Part shown: positions 1 through 7,887 of the stretch, one piece after another | How the letters are laid out: each line of letters begins with the position of its first letter | Numbering within the stretch: the first letter of the stretch is position 1 | Origin: Alphaproteobacteria bacterium | GTDB taxonomy: Bacteria; Pseudomonadota; Alphaproteobacteria; Rickettsiales; SXRF01 | Direction of reading: 5' to 3' | DNA: 41,582 nucleotides | Assembly: GCA_025360605.1 (NCBI GenBank) | Contig: JANYBV010000025.1 | Coordinates: forward strand, 1-41,582 | Translations under genes and position numbers: made by a program | Notes under the pieces: model-generated | Database searches by the model: none | Told to the model about the DNA's origin: nothing | What the model saw: the letters and a program-made list of their open reading frames with translations, nothing else

Positions 1-33
1 ACGCCAGCTTTATCGCAGACGACTTGAACTCAG

Positions 34-758
34 ATGAATAAAACGTCAATTTCTTCTTGGTATTTATATTCTCAGGCATTGGCTCTTAGCTCCTTCAGTA
101 TCGCTCAAGCACACTGTCCGCTAAACTATAGCCACTTCAATATGGCTACCGTGATGATCTCACGTTCGGCAGCAACCTATCCTTGCAACGCGTATCACAA
201 AGCACACAAGGCTCAAGCCGCGCCGACTCCAACTGGGGATTGGGCGACAGTGAATTTTTTATCCGTAAGCGCCTGCTCGAAAGCAATGGTTTTGTCGCTT
301 CGGTGGAGCCGCTTATCAAGTTACCTAGCTTTCAGTCTTCAGGACAAGATACCCCCAAGTTAGGCGCCTCACATGGGGATATCGCACTAGGATTATCCAC
401 AGGTTACGGCTTTTCAGCGTTTCAACTACCCCATTTTATCAATCTCGACACACAGTACCGCTATCGTCTGGGCGCTGCCAAAGACCAGATCAAAATCGCA
501 GCCACTAGCGGTTTTCACGTCAGCAGCGCATGGATGATAATGCCGCAGGCTTTCGTGACCTACCGCACCACTACTCCGCGTCATTCAAATTTCACACAAT
601 CATCGGGGGATGATTATAACCTTGTGCGGTTCCAGCTTTCGGCTGTGTACGCACTCACGGATGCCACCTCATTGCAGTGTGGTGGATTCACGGATATCGA
701 CGGCAAGAATGCCGGACGCGGGAAAGGAGTGCTGCTGGCATTATGGAAGCACCTGTAG
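34..758 (+). pseudogene. Frameshifted outer-membrane beta-barrel protein gene
   Basis: Two reading frames together look like one secreted protein. The frame from ATG 34 begins with a signal-peptide-like stretch (MNKTSISSW, a hydrophobic run, then SIAQA-H). From about 132 the coding quality moves to another frame that has no start near it and reads QYGYRDDLTFGSNLSLQRV, then alternating aromatic and polar strands up to LLALWKHL at 758. One missing base near 138 (in the run cttcaa) would join them into about 241 residues reading NYSHFQYGYRDD across the join. Short amphipathic strands and turn-like Gly/Asn/Asp patches suggest a small outer-membrane barrel; the family is not recognised precisely. 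The 3' end overlaps the start of the glycosyltransferase gene at 743, so the two are probably cotranscribed. It could be a true pseudogene or a one-base sequencing error. Confidence 0.6.
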
Positions 759-2635
759 TCCTACGCGCCCCCGTTTCAGTAGAGCTGCGGACACCACTGG
801 GAACCATCCTCACCACACGCGGCCTGATACTCCGGCATGCGCTGCGCATTCAGCAACGTGACGGTACGCGGCTGGGCGATATACTGATCAGCGAAGGCAT
901 GCTCGGATATTACGGCCTGTATAAAGCAGTCGCTGAATCGTATGGCCTGCCTTTTATCAACCTGCTCAAAGAACCACCCGATGCAACATTGCTGAATGCC
1001 GCCGATGCACAAGCCTACCTGCAATTGCGCCTGATACCATGGCGGCGTGAAGCCGATACTGTCGTAGTTGCTGCTAGTGAAGTCACATTAGACACTATGA
1101 TCTATATCCGCGAATGGTTTGGTGAACACACGCGCATCGTCATCACTTCGCCGTTCGATATCAAGTACGTTGTCGAACAGCATTTCAGTACGCTGATTGA
1201 AGAAGAAAGCCGCTTGTCACTGCGCAACAATCTTCCGGATGCGTCAGCATACCGCACCTTATCCACGCCACAAAAACACTGGCTGGTAGCGCTGTGTATT
1301 CTGTTGCTGGCAGGCGCGCTATTCAATCCGCTGGGCTTGCTGATGGCCTCGCTTTTTTTCTGCCACGCCACGTATGCCATCACCATGCTGTTTAAACATT
1401 TTGTATTTGTCACCGGAAGCCGTAATGCCACTCAACCACAGAATGACGATATCGGGTTGAAAGACCTGCCCACCTATACCATCCTGATCCCGATGTATAA
1501 GGAAGCCGCCAGCCTTCCAGGTATGCTGAAATCCATGCATGGGATGGATTATCCGGCATCGAAACTGGATATCAAGCTGGTGCTGGAAGCTGACGACACC
1601 GAAACACTCGATAAAGCTTACGAACTTAAACCGCGTTATAAATTCGACATCATCCGCGTTCCCGCAGGCGAGCCACGCACCAAACCCAAAGCCTGCAACT
1701 ACGCACTACGTTTTGCGCGCGGCGAGTTCATCACCATATTCGATGCCGACGACCGTCCCGAACCTACGCAACTAAAAAAAGCGGTGTATGCGTTTCGCAC
1801 CTTGCCGTCCGATGTAGTGTGCCTGCAGGCGCGCCTGAACTATTATAATGCGAACGACAATCTGCTGACGCGCTTTTTTGCGCTGGAATATTCCATGCTA
1901 TTTAACGTTATACTGGGCGGGCTGCAGCGGCTTGGTATTCCTATCCCACTCGGCGGCACCAGCAACCACATCGCACTCGAACGTCTGCAACTACTCGGTG
2001 AATGGGACCCATATAATGTCACCGAGGATGCCGACCTTGGTACGCGCCTGTCGGCACGCGGATTCCGCACGGCCATGATCGACTCTTATACCATGGAAGA
2101 AGCACCCAATGAATACGGCGCGTGGATACGCCAGCGTTCACGCTGGATCAAAGGCTATATGCAGACGTGGCTGGTGCATATGCGCCACCCCGTCACCTTG
2201 TGGAATACACTGGGCTGGAAAAGTTTCATCGGATTTCAATGCTTCATCGGGCTTTCCACCTTCACATTTCTCACCGCACCCATTTTATGGGTGGTGGCAC
2301 TATTGTGGTTAGGGCATGTCAGTATTCTGGATCATGCCCCATTCCCGAAAGCGCTGATCTGGCTCACCCTTGCCAACCTCGCCTTTAATATAGTCAGCCA
2401 CTGGTATTACACCGGCTTATGCGTCTGGCGTTACCACACGCACCGCGGCCCCATGGCGCTGGCGGCGCTGGCATTTCCGCTCTATTTGGTCATGCATTCC
2501 ATCGCCAGCTATAAAGCCTTATGGCAACTTATTGTAAAACCTCATTTTTGGGAAAAAACCACGCACGGGCTGACCCATGCGGTGCGACGACAAAGCGCCC
2601 AGATAGCCCCACAGATAGCTGTTTTAGTAAAATAG
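743..2635 (+). CDS. Membrane glycosyltransferase family 2 with N-terminal MshEN/GSPII_E domain
   Basis: A 630-residue inner-membrane processive-type glycosyltransferase. Residues about 25-140 match the N-terminal domain of type II secretion ATPases (MshEN fold: LGDILISEGML, then ESYGLPFINL), which in related proteins binds c-di-GMP or acts as a docking module. A pair of membrane segments follows, then a GT2/cellulose-synthase-like catalytic domain with DADD (D334-D337), GGTSNHI, TEDAD (D429, D431) and QRSRW (Q464, R467, W468). Further membrane segments lie at the C-terminus. The ATG at 743 is preferred over upstream in-frame codons because GGAAAGGAG at 721-729 is a good ribosome binding site. 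The sugar donor and product are unknown. NfrB-like and cellulose-synthase-like enzymes share this architecture. Overlap with the outer-membrane protein gene suggests a polysaccharide synthesis/export pair. Confidence 0.85.
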   Translation: MEAPVVLRAPVSVELRTPLGTILTTRGLILRHALRIQQRDGTRLGDILISEGMLGYYGLYKAVAESYGLPFINLLKEPPDATLLNAADAQAYLQLRLIPWRREADTVVVAASEVTLDTMIYIREWFGEHTRIVITSPFDIKYVVEQHFSTLIEEESRLSLRNNLPDASAYRTLSTPQKHWLVALCILLLAGALFNPLGLLMASLFFCHATYAITMLFKHFVFVTGSRNATQPQNDDIGLKDLPTYTILIPMYKEAASLPGMLKSMHGMDYPASKLDIKLVLEADDTETLDKAYELKPRYKFDIIRVPAGEPRTKPKACNYALRFARGEFITIFDADDRPEPTQLKKAVYAFRTLPSDVVCLQARLNYYNANDNLLTRFFALEYSMLFNVILGGLQRLGIPIPLGGTSNHIALERLQLLGEWDPYNVTEDADLGTRLSARGFRTAMIDSYTMEEAPNEYGAWIRQRSRWIKGYMQTWLVHMRHPVTLWNTLGWKSFIGFQCFIGLSTFTFLTAPILWVVALLWLGHVSILDHAPFPKALIWLTLANLAFNIVSHWYYTGLCVWRYHTHRGPMALAALAFPLYLVMHSIASYKALWQLIVKPHFWEKTTHGLTHAVRRQSAQIAPQIAVLVK

Positions 2636-2648
2636 TGCTTGATTTTAC

Positions 2649-2698
2649 AAATGAGAACCATTATCAATTGCGAATGATTATCAATTGCTGCATACTAT
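2649..2698 (+). promoter_or_regulatory. Fur box and promoter of the iron-uptake operon
   Basis: Two overlapping Fur-like sites lie 40-75 bases before the cupredoxin start: AATGAGAACCATTATCAA (2650-2667) and GAATGATTATCAATTG (2672-2687). ATTATCAATTG is repeated exactly at 2660-2670 and 2677-2687, and the elements resemble the GATAATGATAATCATTATC consensus. A weak sigma-70 promoter (TTGCGA 2668-2673, then CATACT 2691-2696) would be covered by the repressor. Control by iron through Fur is inferred from this resemblance and from the downstream iron transporter genes. Confidence 0.8.
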
Positions 2699-2725
2699 AG
2701 ACACAATAACCATCTGAAGGATTCT

Positions 2726-3079
2726 ATGACATACCAACGCCCACTCGCCCTGCTGTTCGTACTCTCCCTGCTCGCCCCCCTTGGCGCTCTGGCCGAGGAA
2801 CAAGCCGCGAACGATGAAACACAGAATTTTGAAATCGTGATGAAGAATCGTGAATTCTCACCGCTTGAGCTGGTGGTACCGGCTGACCGTAAAATTAAAA
2901 TCACCGTTAAAAACGAAGACCTCTCCCCTATCGAATTTGAAAGCGTTCATCTGAACCGTGAGAAAATTGTCCAGCCACATGGAAAAGTTGATATTTTCTT
3001 TAGCCAGCTTAAAGCAGGAACCTATCGTTACAATGACGATTTTAATCAGGATTCCAAAGGCTACATCACCGTTAAATAA
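2726..3079 (+). CDS. Periplasmic cupredoxin-like protein of an FTR1 iron-uptake operon
   Basis: A 117-residue exported protein: signal peptide of about 23 residues with predicted cleavage LGALA-EEQ, then a single cupredoxin-like domain (EIVMKNREFSPLELVVPA, KITVKNEDLSPIEFES, GTYRYNDDF, GYITVK). This is the EfeO-N/cupredoxin_1 type that accompanies FTR1 permeases. It is thought to bind or oxidise metal in the periplasm before permeation. Two histidines (in ESVHLN and QPHGK) could be ligands, but a classical type 1 copper set with Cys is absent. The ribosome binding site is GAAGG at about 2716. It lies 18 bases before the FTR1 start and directly behind the Fur box, so it is the first gene of the operon. 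Confidence 0.85.
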   Translation: MTYQRPLALLFVLSLLAPLGALAEEQAANDETQNFEIVMKNREFSPLELVVPADRKIKITVKNEDLSPIEFESVHLNREKIVQPHGKVDIFFSQLKAGTYRYNDDFNQDSKGYITVK

Positions 3080-3097
3080 TTATTGGGTATAAAAAAC

Positions 3098-4639
3098 ATG
3101 CTTTCCACCGCTCTCATTATCTTCCGAGAAACCATCGAGATCGCCATGATCCTCGGCGTGGTACTGGCCGCAACCCGTAATCTGCCAAACCGCTTCCCAT
3201 GGATTATCGGAGGCTTTGCCTCGGGTGTATGCGGTGCCGGACTGGTGGCACTGTTTACACAAACCATCTCCAACGCGGTATCCGGTATCGGTCAGGAGTT
3301 ATTCAACGCCGCTATATTACTGGTTGCAGCACTCATGATTGGCTGGACGGTATTATGGATGCGCAAGCATGCTCGAGAAATGAGCGCTCACCTCAAACAG
3401 GTAGGGCAAGATGTAACGGCCGGCACCTTGCCTCTATACTCACTCTCCCTAATTATTGGCCTGTCCATGCTGCGCGAGGGCTCCGAAATAGTGATGTTTA
3501 TTTACGGCATGTTGTTGTCGGGACAAAACGGTTCATCGATTGTCAGTGGCACTATCGCTGGCCTTGTGCTGGGTGTTACGGTCGGTGTCATGCTTTATTA
3601 TGGATTATTGAAAATACCTGCGCGCCATGCGCTCAAAGTTACTAGCTGGGTTTTGGTTCTTTTGGTGGCGGGGCTCATGTCACAATCCGCTGGCTATCTA
3701 TCAGCAGCAGGATATTTCTCCGGCCTGTCCACACCGTTATGGGATACGTCATGGTTGCTGTCCGAAGAAGGTATCACCGGAAAAACCCTGCATAGCCTGA
3801 TTGGCTACACCGCCACTCCTACTGCCATTCAGCTGATCGGTTATCTGGGAACCTTGCTATTGCTGTGTATATTAATGCTGCATGGCCACAAGCGGAACCT
3901 GCGCACAGTGGCTGCCGCATCAGTGCTAGCACTGTTTGCACTTGTGAAACCGTCTAGTGCATCGGCTGTAGACCATGTCTATGAGCCTATCGTGACCAAA
4001 GGTGAAGCGTCTGTGGAATATGTAGGTAACCGTACGTTTGATTCGCATGCCGATAAAAACAATGTGCAAGGTCAGCAAGTGGAGTTTGAATACGGGGTCA
4101 CCGATCACTGGAAGGCTATTGTATCAGGCAGCTTTGCCAAGAACCCCTCCGAAAGCCTCAAGATGGAAGCCACCGAATTCGAAAGTGTGTTCCAGTTTGG
4201 CGAACAGGGTGAACACTGGGTCGATAGCGGTCTGCTGGCTGCCTATCATATATCCACCCAGAGCCACGAACCTGATTCCATCGAAGCCAAGTTACTATTG
4301 CAAAAAGATGTCGGCGACTTCACCCATACCGCTAATATCGGTGCAGAAAAAACCATCGGTCACTATTCTGAAGGTACGGGTGGCCCCTCCTATAGCCTGA
4401 TCGCTAATAGCCGCTACCGCCTTGGGGAATATCTGCAACCCGGCATTGAACTGCAAAGTGATTTTGGCAAGGGCCGCACACTTGGTAATTACAACAAACA
4501 GGAACATTATATAGGGCCATCTGCCTATGGACGCCTGTTTGGAAAAATCCGCTATCAAGCCGCGTTATATGCAGGTATCAGCGATGCCGCGTCCCAAGGC
4601 GCTGCACGCTTCCTGCTCGAATACGAGATGCATTTCTAA
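3098..4639 (+). CDS. FTR1 family iron permease fused to a C-terminal outer-membrane beta-barrel domain
   Basis: A continuous 513-residue frame with two unlike halves. Residues 1 to about 265 are an FTR1-type permease: RETIE at 10-14 and REGSE at 126-130 are the two iron-binding REXXE motifs, with about seven membrane helices. FTR1 proteins import ferric iron across the inner membrane. After a basic loop (HGHKRNLR) comes a signal-peptide-like segment (TVAAASVLALFALV, then SSASA with predicted cleavage before V291). About 220 residues of beta-strand pattern follow and end in LLEYEMHF, the terminal Phe typical of BAM substrates. The ATG at 3098 is preferred over the TTG at 3083. Either the product is cut by signal peptidase, or a second start (ATG 3875, MLHGHKRN) makes the barrel separately. 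Family assignment of the permease is secure; the barrel family is not recognised. Confidence 0.85.
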   Translation: MLSTALIIFRETIEIAMILGVVLAATRNLPNRFPWIIGGFASGVCGAGLVALFTQTISNAVSGIGQELFNAAILLVAALMIGWTVLWMRKHAREMSAHLKQVGQDVTAGTLPLYSLSLIIGLSMLREGSEIVMFIYGMLLSGQNGSSIVSGTIAGLVLGVTVGVMLYYGLLKIPARHALKVTSWVLVLLVAGLMSQSAGYLSAAGYFSGLSTPLWDTSWLLSEEGITGKTLHSLIGYTATPTAIQLIGYLGTLLLLCILMLHGHKRNLRTVAAASVLALFALVKPSSASAVDHVYEPIVTKGEASVEYVGNRTFDSHADKNNVQGQQVEFEYGVTDHWKAIVSGSFAKNPSESLKMEATEFESVFQFGEQGEHWVDSGLLAAYHISTQSHEPDSIEAKLLLQKDVGDFTHTANIGAEKTIGHYSEGTGGPSYSLIANSRYRLGEYLQPGIELQSDFGKGRTLGNYNKQEHYIGPSAYGRLFGKIRYQAALYAGISDAASQGAARFLLEYEMHF

Positions 4640-4680
4640 CGTATATACCATCTTTATCCTCAAAACACGCCTGTTTCAAA

Positions 4681-4723
4681 CCTGATGCACCTACCGTATC
4701 AGGTGCGTCAGGCTCTGCGTTTT
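4681..4723 (+). terminator. Probable terminator after the iron-uptake operon
   Basis: A 12-bp stem (4681-4692 with 4701-4712, one G-U pair, 8-base loop) lies 42 bases past the FTR1 stop. A short T-run at 4720-4723 follows after seven bases. The stem is strong but the T-tract is short and displaced, so factor-independent termination is likely rather than certain. The rest of 4640-4938 is AT-rich with no convincing gene. Confidence 0.55.
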
Positions 4724-4907
4724 ATAGAGAAATCCATCTGATTTCAATATCATCTCCATTTCTCAAATCGTAATACGCAACAATTGTACCGATCATCTTC
4801 TGTCTTAAGCGACAGATAGGAAGCATTTGAGTCAAATGCCTCCCTTACTTTATGTATTATATATTGATATATAAGAATAATTTCTTTCTTTATTACATTA
4901 AAAAGCG

Positions 4908-4913
4908 TATAAT
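4908..4913 (+). promoter_or_regulatory. Perfect -10 box before the prepilin-like gene
   Basis: TATAAT at 4908-4913 lies 25 bases before the ATG at 4939. A poor -35 match (TTTCTT, 4885-4890) is present at 17-base spacing. This would give a leader of about 20 bases. It is the only promoter-like element seen in the AT-rich stretch 4724-4938. Confidence 0.45.
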
Positions 4914-4938
4914 AGTTACGTAACCAGATGTTTGAATT

Positions 4939-5766
4939 ATGAAAGAAAAACACTCCCAGCAGCAAGGCTTTACGCTACTCGAGCTTGCGATAGTGCTGGT
5001 TATTATCGGCCTTATTGTGGGAGGGATTCTGGTCGGACAGGATTTAATCAAGGCAGCCGAAATCAGGGCAACGATTGCTCAGGTCGAAAAATACAACACT
5101 GCCGTCAACACCTTCCGTAGTAAATATGCTTCCATCCCGGGAGATATGATGCAAAGTAGTGCCGCCAATTTCGGATTTTTACAACTCACGTCAAGCCCCG
5201 CTACCGGTCAAGGCGATGGGAATGGATTAATTGAAGGTGGTGCAACGGGGGCAACCTTTGCTGTCGGTGAAACTCTTGCTTTCTGGCGACACCTGTCGGA
5301 TGCCAGCCTCATCGACGGATCCCTTGGAACCATCAATAATAGCGCCATCATTGCCAGCAGCGGTTTACTCACAGGTAACGTGACCGCTGTAGCACAATCG
5401 CTGCCTGTTTCTAAAATCACACCGGTGCAATATTTTGTCGTGTATTCAGCGGCAGGGTATAACTACTACCAGCTCATGCCCATCAACGGCATCACCGCCG
5501 CCACAGGTGCTTATAGCTTCGGCACAACCGGACTTACGCCCATACAGGTGGCCAATATGGATACTAAACTCGATGACGGCCAGCCCTCCACGGGCGTGGT
5601 GGTAGCACGCGGCACCAGTGGCGTAAACACCTCGCCCAGCGTCAACGCCGCATCTGCACCCAATACCTGTACGATTGGCACCGGTAGCGCTACTGACACC
5701 TACAATCTCCAGCTCTATAACGGCGGATCGGATACATCATGCTCAGTGCGCTTCCGGTTTAACTAG
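4939..5766 (+). CDS. Type IV prepilin-like protein with N-terminal methylation motif
   Basis: A 275-residue protein starting with a short basic leader, MKEKHSQQQG, then FTLLELAIVLVIIGLIVGG. This is the prepilin peptidase site (G10-F11) with Glu at position 5 of the mature protein, followed by the hydrophobic alpha-1 helix. The remaining 220 residues are a large Gly/Ala/Ser/Thr-rich globular part with two Cys near the end (APNTCTIG and SDTSCSV) that could form a disulphide. Such proteins are pilins, minor pilins or pseudopilins assembled in the periplasm. No other pilus or type II secretion gene is in the window, so its machine is unknown. The gene ends at 5766, overlapping the 3' end of the convergent motB-like gene by 8 bases. 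Confidence 0.85.
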   Translation: MKEKHSQQQGFTLLELAIVLVIIGLIVGGILVGQDLIKAAEIRATIAQVEKYNTAVNTFRSKYASIPGDMMQSSAANFGFLQLTSSPATGQGDGNGLIEGGATGATFAVGETLAFWRHLSDASLIDGSLGTINNSAIIASSGLLTGNVTAVAQSLPVSKITPVQYFVVYSAAGYNYYQLMPINGITAATGAYSFGTTGLTPIQVANMDTKLDDGQPSTGVVVARGTSGVNTSPSVNAASAPNTCTIGTGSATDTYNLQLYNGGSDTSCSVRFRFN

Positions 5767-6469
5767 CACTTTCCATACGGATCACCATGCGCTGGTTGCG
5801 CTGGTTGTTTTCAAGAATACGATTCCCCGCTGCATCCTGATTCGGAACCAACGGCCTTGCTCCGGCATAGCTGGTGGCACGCAGGGATGACATAGGGATA
5901 CCTGCTTCTTGCAACAACTCGACGATACGTGCAGAACGTAATGCCGCCAATTTCCAGCCACTGACGATTTCACCGTCGCGGGTGGTAACATCACCATCCG
6001 TATGTCCTTCCACCTCAATAGTGGCATCTTCCGGCATCTGCGCCTTCAGCACTTTGGCTAAGGCCTTTAGCTTTGGAAGCTGCGCTAACGGAATCTCAGC
6101 AGAACCTGCATCAAAAAACTCGATAGCAGAAATATCCAGCGCAATGCCACGTTTATTTTTTTCCAGCGCAATGCTTTGGTCTTCGTGATGGCTCATCACA
6201 AAACCATTGAGTATGCGGTAGGCTTCATCGAACGGCGTTCCGAGTTCCAGTGTTCCGGATTTATGCTGGCCTACCGGATGTTCAGGCTCGCCCATGGTAA
6301 CGCTGGGTGAATGGTTCTGTCTGGATACCGACACCGAAATAAAAATGACAAACAACATGAATAACAGTGTAATAAGATCGGCGTAGCTCATCAGCCACGC
6401 ATCCACATGGTCGATCTGGCCTTTGGTATGACGCACGCGGGACGACTTTGGAAACATGCCCTTGTTCAT
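5759..6469 (-). CDS. motB: MotB-like stator protein with OmpA-type peptidoglycan-binding domain
   Basis: A 236-residue protein. The N-terminus has the MotB plug/helix signature WLMSYADLITLLFMLFVIF, in which the Asp of SYADL is the ion-carrying residue. The C-terminal half is an OmpA/MotB peptidoglycan-binding domain (IEVEGHTDGDV, LRSARIVELL, SYAGARPL, NQRNQRMVIRM). The ATG at 6469 lies one base beyond the motA stop, implying translational coupling; an upstream in-frame ATG at 6487 would overlap motA. With MotA it would form an ion-driven stator anchored to the cell wall. No flagellar genes flank it, so a role in flagellar rotation is likely but not shown here. TolR/ExbD-like use is less likely given the OmpA domain. 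Confidence 0.88.
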   Translation of the reverse strand: MNKGMFPKSSRVRHTKGQIDHVDAWLMSYADLITLLFMLFVIFISVSVSRQNHSPSVTMGEPEHPVGQHKSGTLELGTPFDEAYRILNGFVMSHHEDQSIALEKNKRGIALDISAIEFFDAGSAEIPLAQLPKLKALAKVLKAQMPEDATIEVEGHTDGDVTTRDGEIVSGWKLAALRSARIVELLQEAGIPMSSLRATSYAGARPLVPNQDAAGNRILENNQRNQRMVIRMESAS

Positions 6470-6470
6470 A

Positions 6471-7307
6471 CTAAGCCGCCACCGCATAGCGTTTCACAAA
6501 CGCTGAATGCATGTAATCGCTTAGATCAAGATGTTTGGAAGGCTCAAGGAAACTATTGAGGCGGTCCTGCATAAAGAACGGGCGCTTCTTTTCTGCCAGC
6601 ATAGCCAGCCCCTCGCTGATCATATAATGACGGAAATGCAGCTTTTCTTCCCGTTGCAGTAATTTATCGGCCGCCGGAAGGCAAATAAGCCGCGCCACCA
6701 GAATACCGTAGAGCGTTGAAAGCATTGCAACCCCAAGTCCACCTTCAATACCCGCCAGATCGCTGCCAGCATTTTTGAGCAGCACTACCATTCCCACCAG
6801 CGTACCTACCATGCCAAACGCCGGAGCCGTTGCCGCCATATTTCGCAATACAGTCACCGGTGTGCAGCGACGCTCGAATTCCGCCTCGGCAGCGGTGTGC
6901 ATCATCATACGAACATTGTCAGCGGTGTACCCACTTAACACAAGATCCAGACCATAACGCATCAGCGGGTCATGGGTTTTTCTGGCACTCTCTTTCTCTA
7001 ACCCTACGAGATCCTTCTGCTGCACCACGTACGACCACATAATCATCTGCATAATATCAAGATGGAGGTGCTGCATAGCGGACTCGGTTTTTTTTAACAT
7101 GTCTCTGATAGTATCAAACGCCCTCGTCACATCCTGCCGTTGGTAGCTTAAAAAAGCATTCGCGATACTGCCCCCCACGACAATCAATAGCCCCTCGAGA
7201 TTCAGGAATGCCCCATATCCAAGCGCCATGGTGACCACGGCAACGCCGCCCGCTATCCCTGCAACCAACAGTAATGGCCTTTTGAATTGTAATTGTAATT
7301 TGCGCAC
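6471..7307 (-). CDS. motA: MotA-like stator/proton channel protein
   Basis: A 278-residue inner-membrane protein of the MotA/TolQ/ExbB superfamily. Helices 1-2 are RPLLLVAGIAGGVAVVTMAL and LEGLLIVVGGSIANAF. A cytoplasmic domain follows. The conserved pair of channel helices contains ATAPAFGMVGTLVGMVVLL and LSTLYGILVARLICLPAADK, carrying the prolines conserved in MotA. The GTG at 7307 is chosen as start because GGAGGG sits four bases before it; a longer frame reaches 7364 without such a site. It is followed directly by the MotB-like gene and divergent from the response regulator at 7459, with about 150 bases between. Length and motifs fit MotA (usually 250-295 residues). Confidence 0.87.
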   Translation of the reverse strand: MRKLQLQFKRPLLLVAGIAGGVAVVTMALGYGAFLNLEGLLIVVGGSIANAFLSYQRQDVTRAFDTIRDMLKKTESAMQHLHLDIMQMIMWSYVVQQKDLVGLEKESARKTHDPLMRYGLDLVLSGYTADNVRMMMHTAAEAEFERRCTPVTVLRNMAATAPAFGMVGTLVGMVVLLKNAGSDLAGIEGGLGVAMLSTLYGILVARLICLPAADKLLQREEKLHFRHYMISEGLAMLAEKKRPFFMQDRLNSFLEPSKHLDLSDYMHSAFVKRYAVAA

Positions 7308-7405
7308 AGGACCCTCCACTCTATGTATATTAGTTAACCATAAGCAATATCCGTGCCTATACAAGCCCCTTACATTCCCATTTTAAGGCTTATTACTATT
7401 TATAT

Positions 7406-7434
7406 TTGCAATCAATAGTTGCGTAGTATATAGT
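7406..7434 (+). promoter_or_regulatory. Sigma-70-type promoter of the two-component operon
   Basis: TTGCAA (7406-7411) and TATAGT (7429-7434) are separated by 17 bases, a near-consensus promoter. Transcription would start near 7441, just before the GAGGAA ribosome binding site (7451-7456) of the response regulator. Confidence 0.6.
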
Positions 7435-7458
7435 AACCAAACCTATTGATGAGGAACT

Positions 7459-7887
7459 ATGTTTGAAAACAAGCTAATGATCATAGAAGACGATGAAAAA
7501 ATCGCCGATCTCGTCCGTCGGGTCGCCTTCGAGGCTGGATTCGAAACGCGAATTTCACATAATAATCTATCCTTCATTCCTATGTTTGAAGAATTCAAAC
7601 CCGATATTCTGGTGCTCGACATTATCATGCCCGGGATGGATGGGTTCGAAGTCATCCAGTTTCTCCACGGACGCGGCAGCAAGGTGCGTGTCATTATCCT
7701 AAGCGGCGATGAGTATTTCCGCGAGATGGCGGCAAAGTTTGGCGATGGGCTCGGACTAAACATAGATATCGCGCTTGCCAAGCCATTTAGAGTCCATGAA
7801 CTCCGGCTTGCGCTTCAGGAAATACAATATTCGCTGCCAAGCGCAGAAAAAACAATGCTATCCGAGATCAGAAATATCAAATTATGA
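7459..7887 (+). CDS. Single-domain response regulator
   Basis: A 142-residue CheY-like receiver without an output domain. The acidic cluster is IIEDDEK (E10-D12). The phosphoacceptor is D54 in DILVLDIIMPGMDG, and the conserved Lys is K108 in LAKPF. The SGD of IILSGDEYF holds the Ser/Thr switch position. It overlaps the hybrid kinase start by four bases (ATGA), so the two are made together. As a stand-alone receiver it probably relays phosphate or binds a partner protein directly. Which kinase or target it serves is inferred only from adjacency. Confidence 0.9.
   Translation: MFENKLMIIEDDEKIADLVRRVAFEAGFETRISHNNLSFIPMFEEFKPDILVLDIIMPGMDGFEVIQFLHGRGSKVRVIILSGDEYFREMAAKFGDGLGLNIDIALAKPFRVHELRLALQEIQYSLPSAEKTMLSEIRNIKL

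Noticed and set aside
3083-3085. TTG as start of the FTR1 gene
   Set aside because: ATG 3098 begins directly with the first helix carrying the REXXE motif, as in other FTR1 proteins; the five extra residues add nothing recognisable.
4750-4965. Minus-strand 71-codon frame before the prepilin gene
   Set aside because: AT-rich, overlaps the start of the prepilin gene and its -10 box, and has no ribosome binding site or family resemblance.
7332-7339. TTAACCAT resembling a CtrA half-site upstream of motA
   Set aside because: No second TTAA half lies at the required spacing, and short TTAA-type words are common in these AT-rich gaps.
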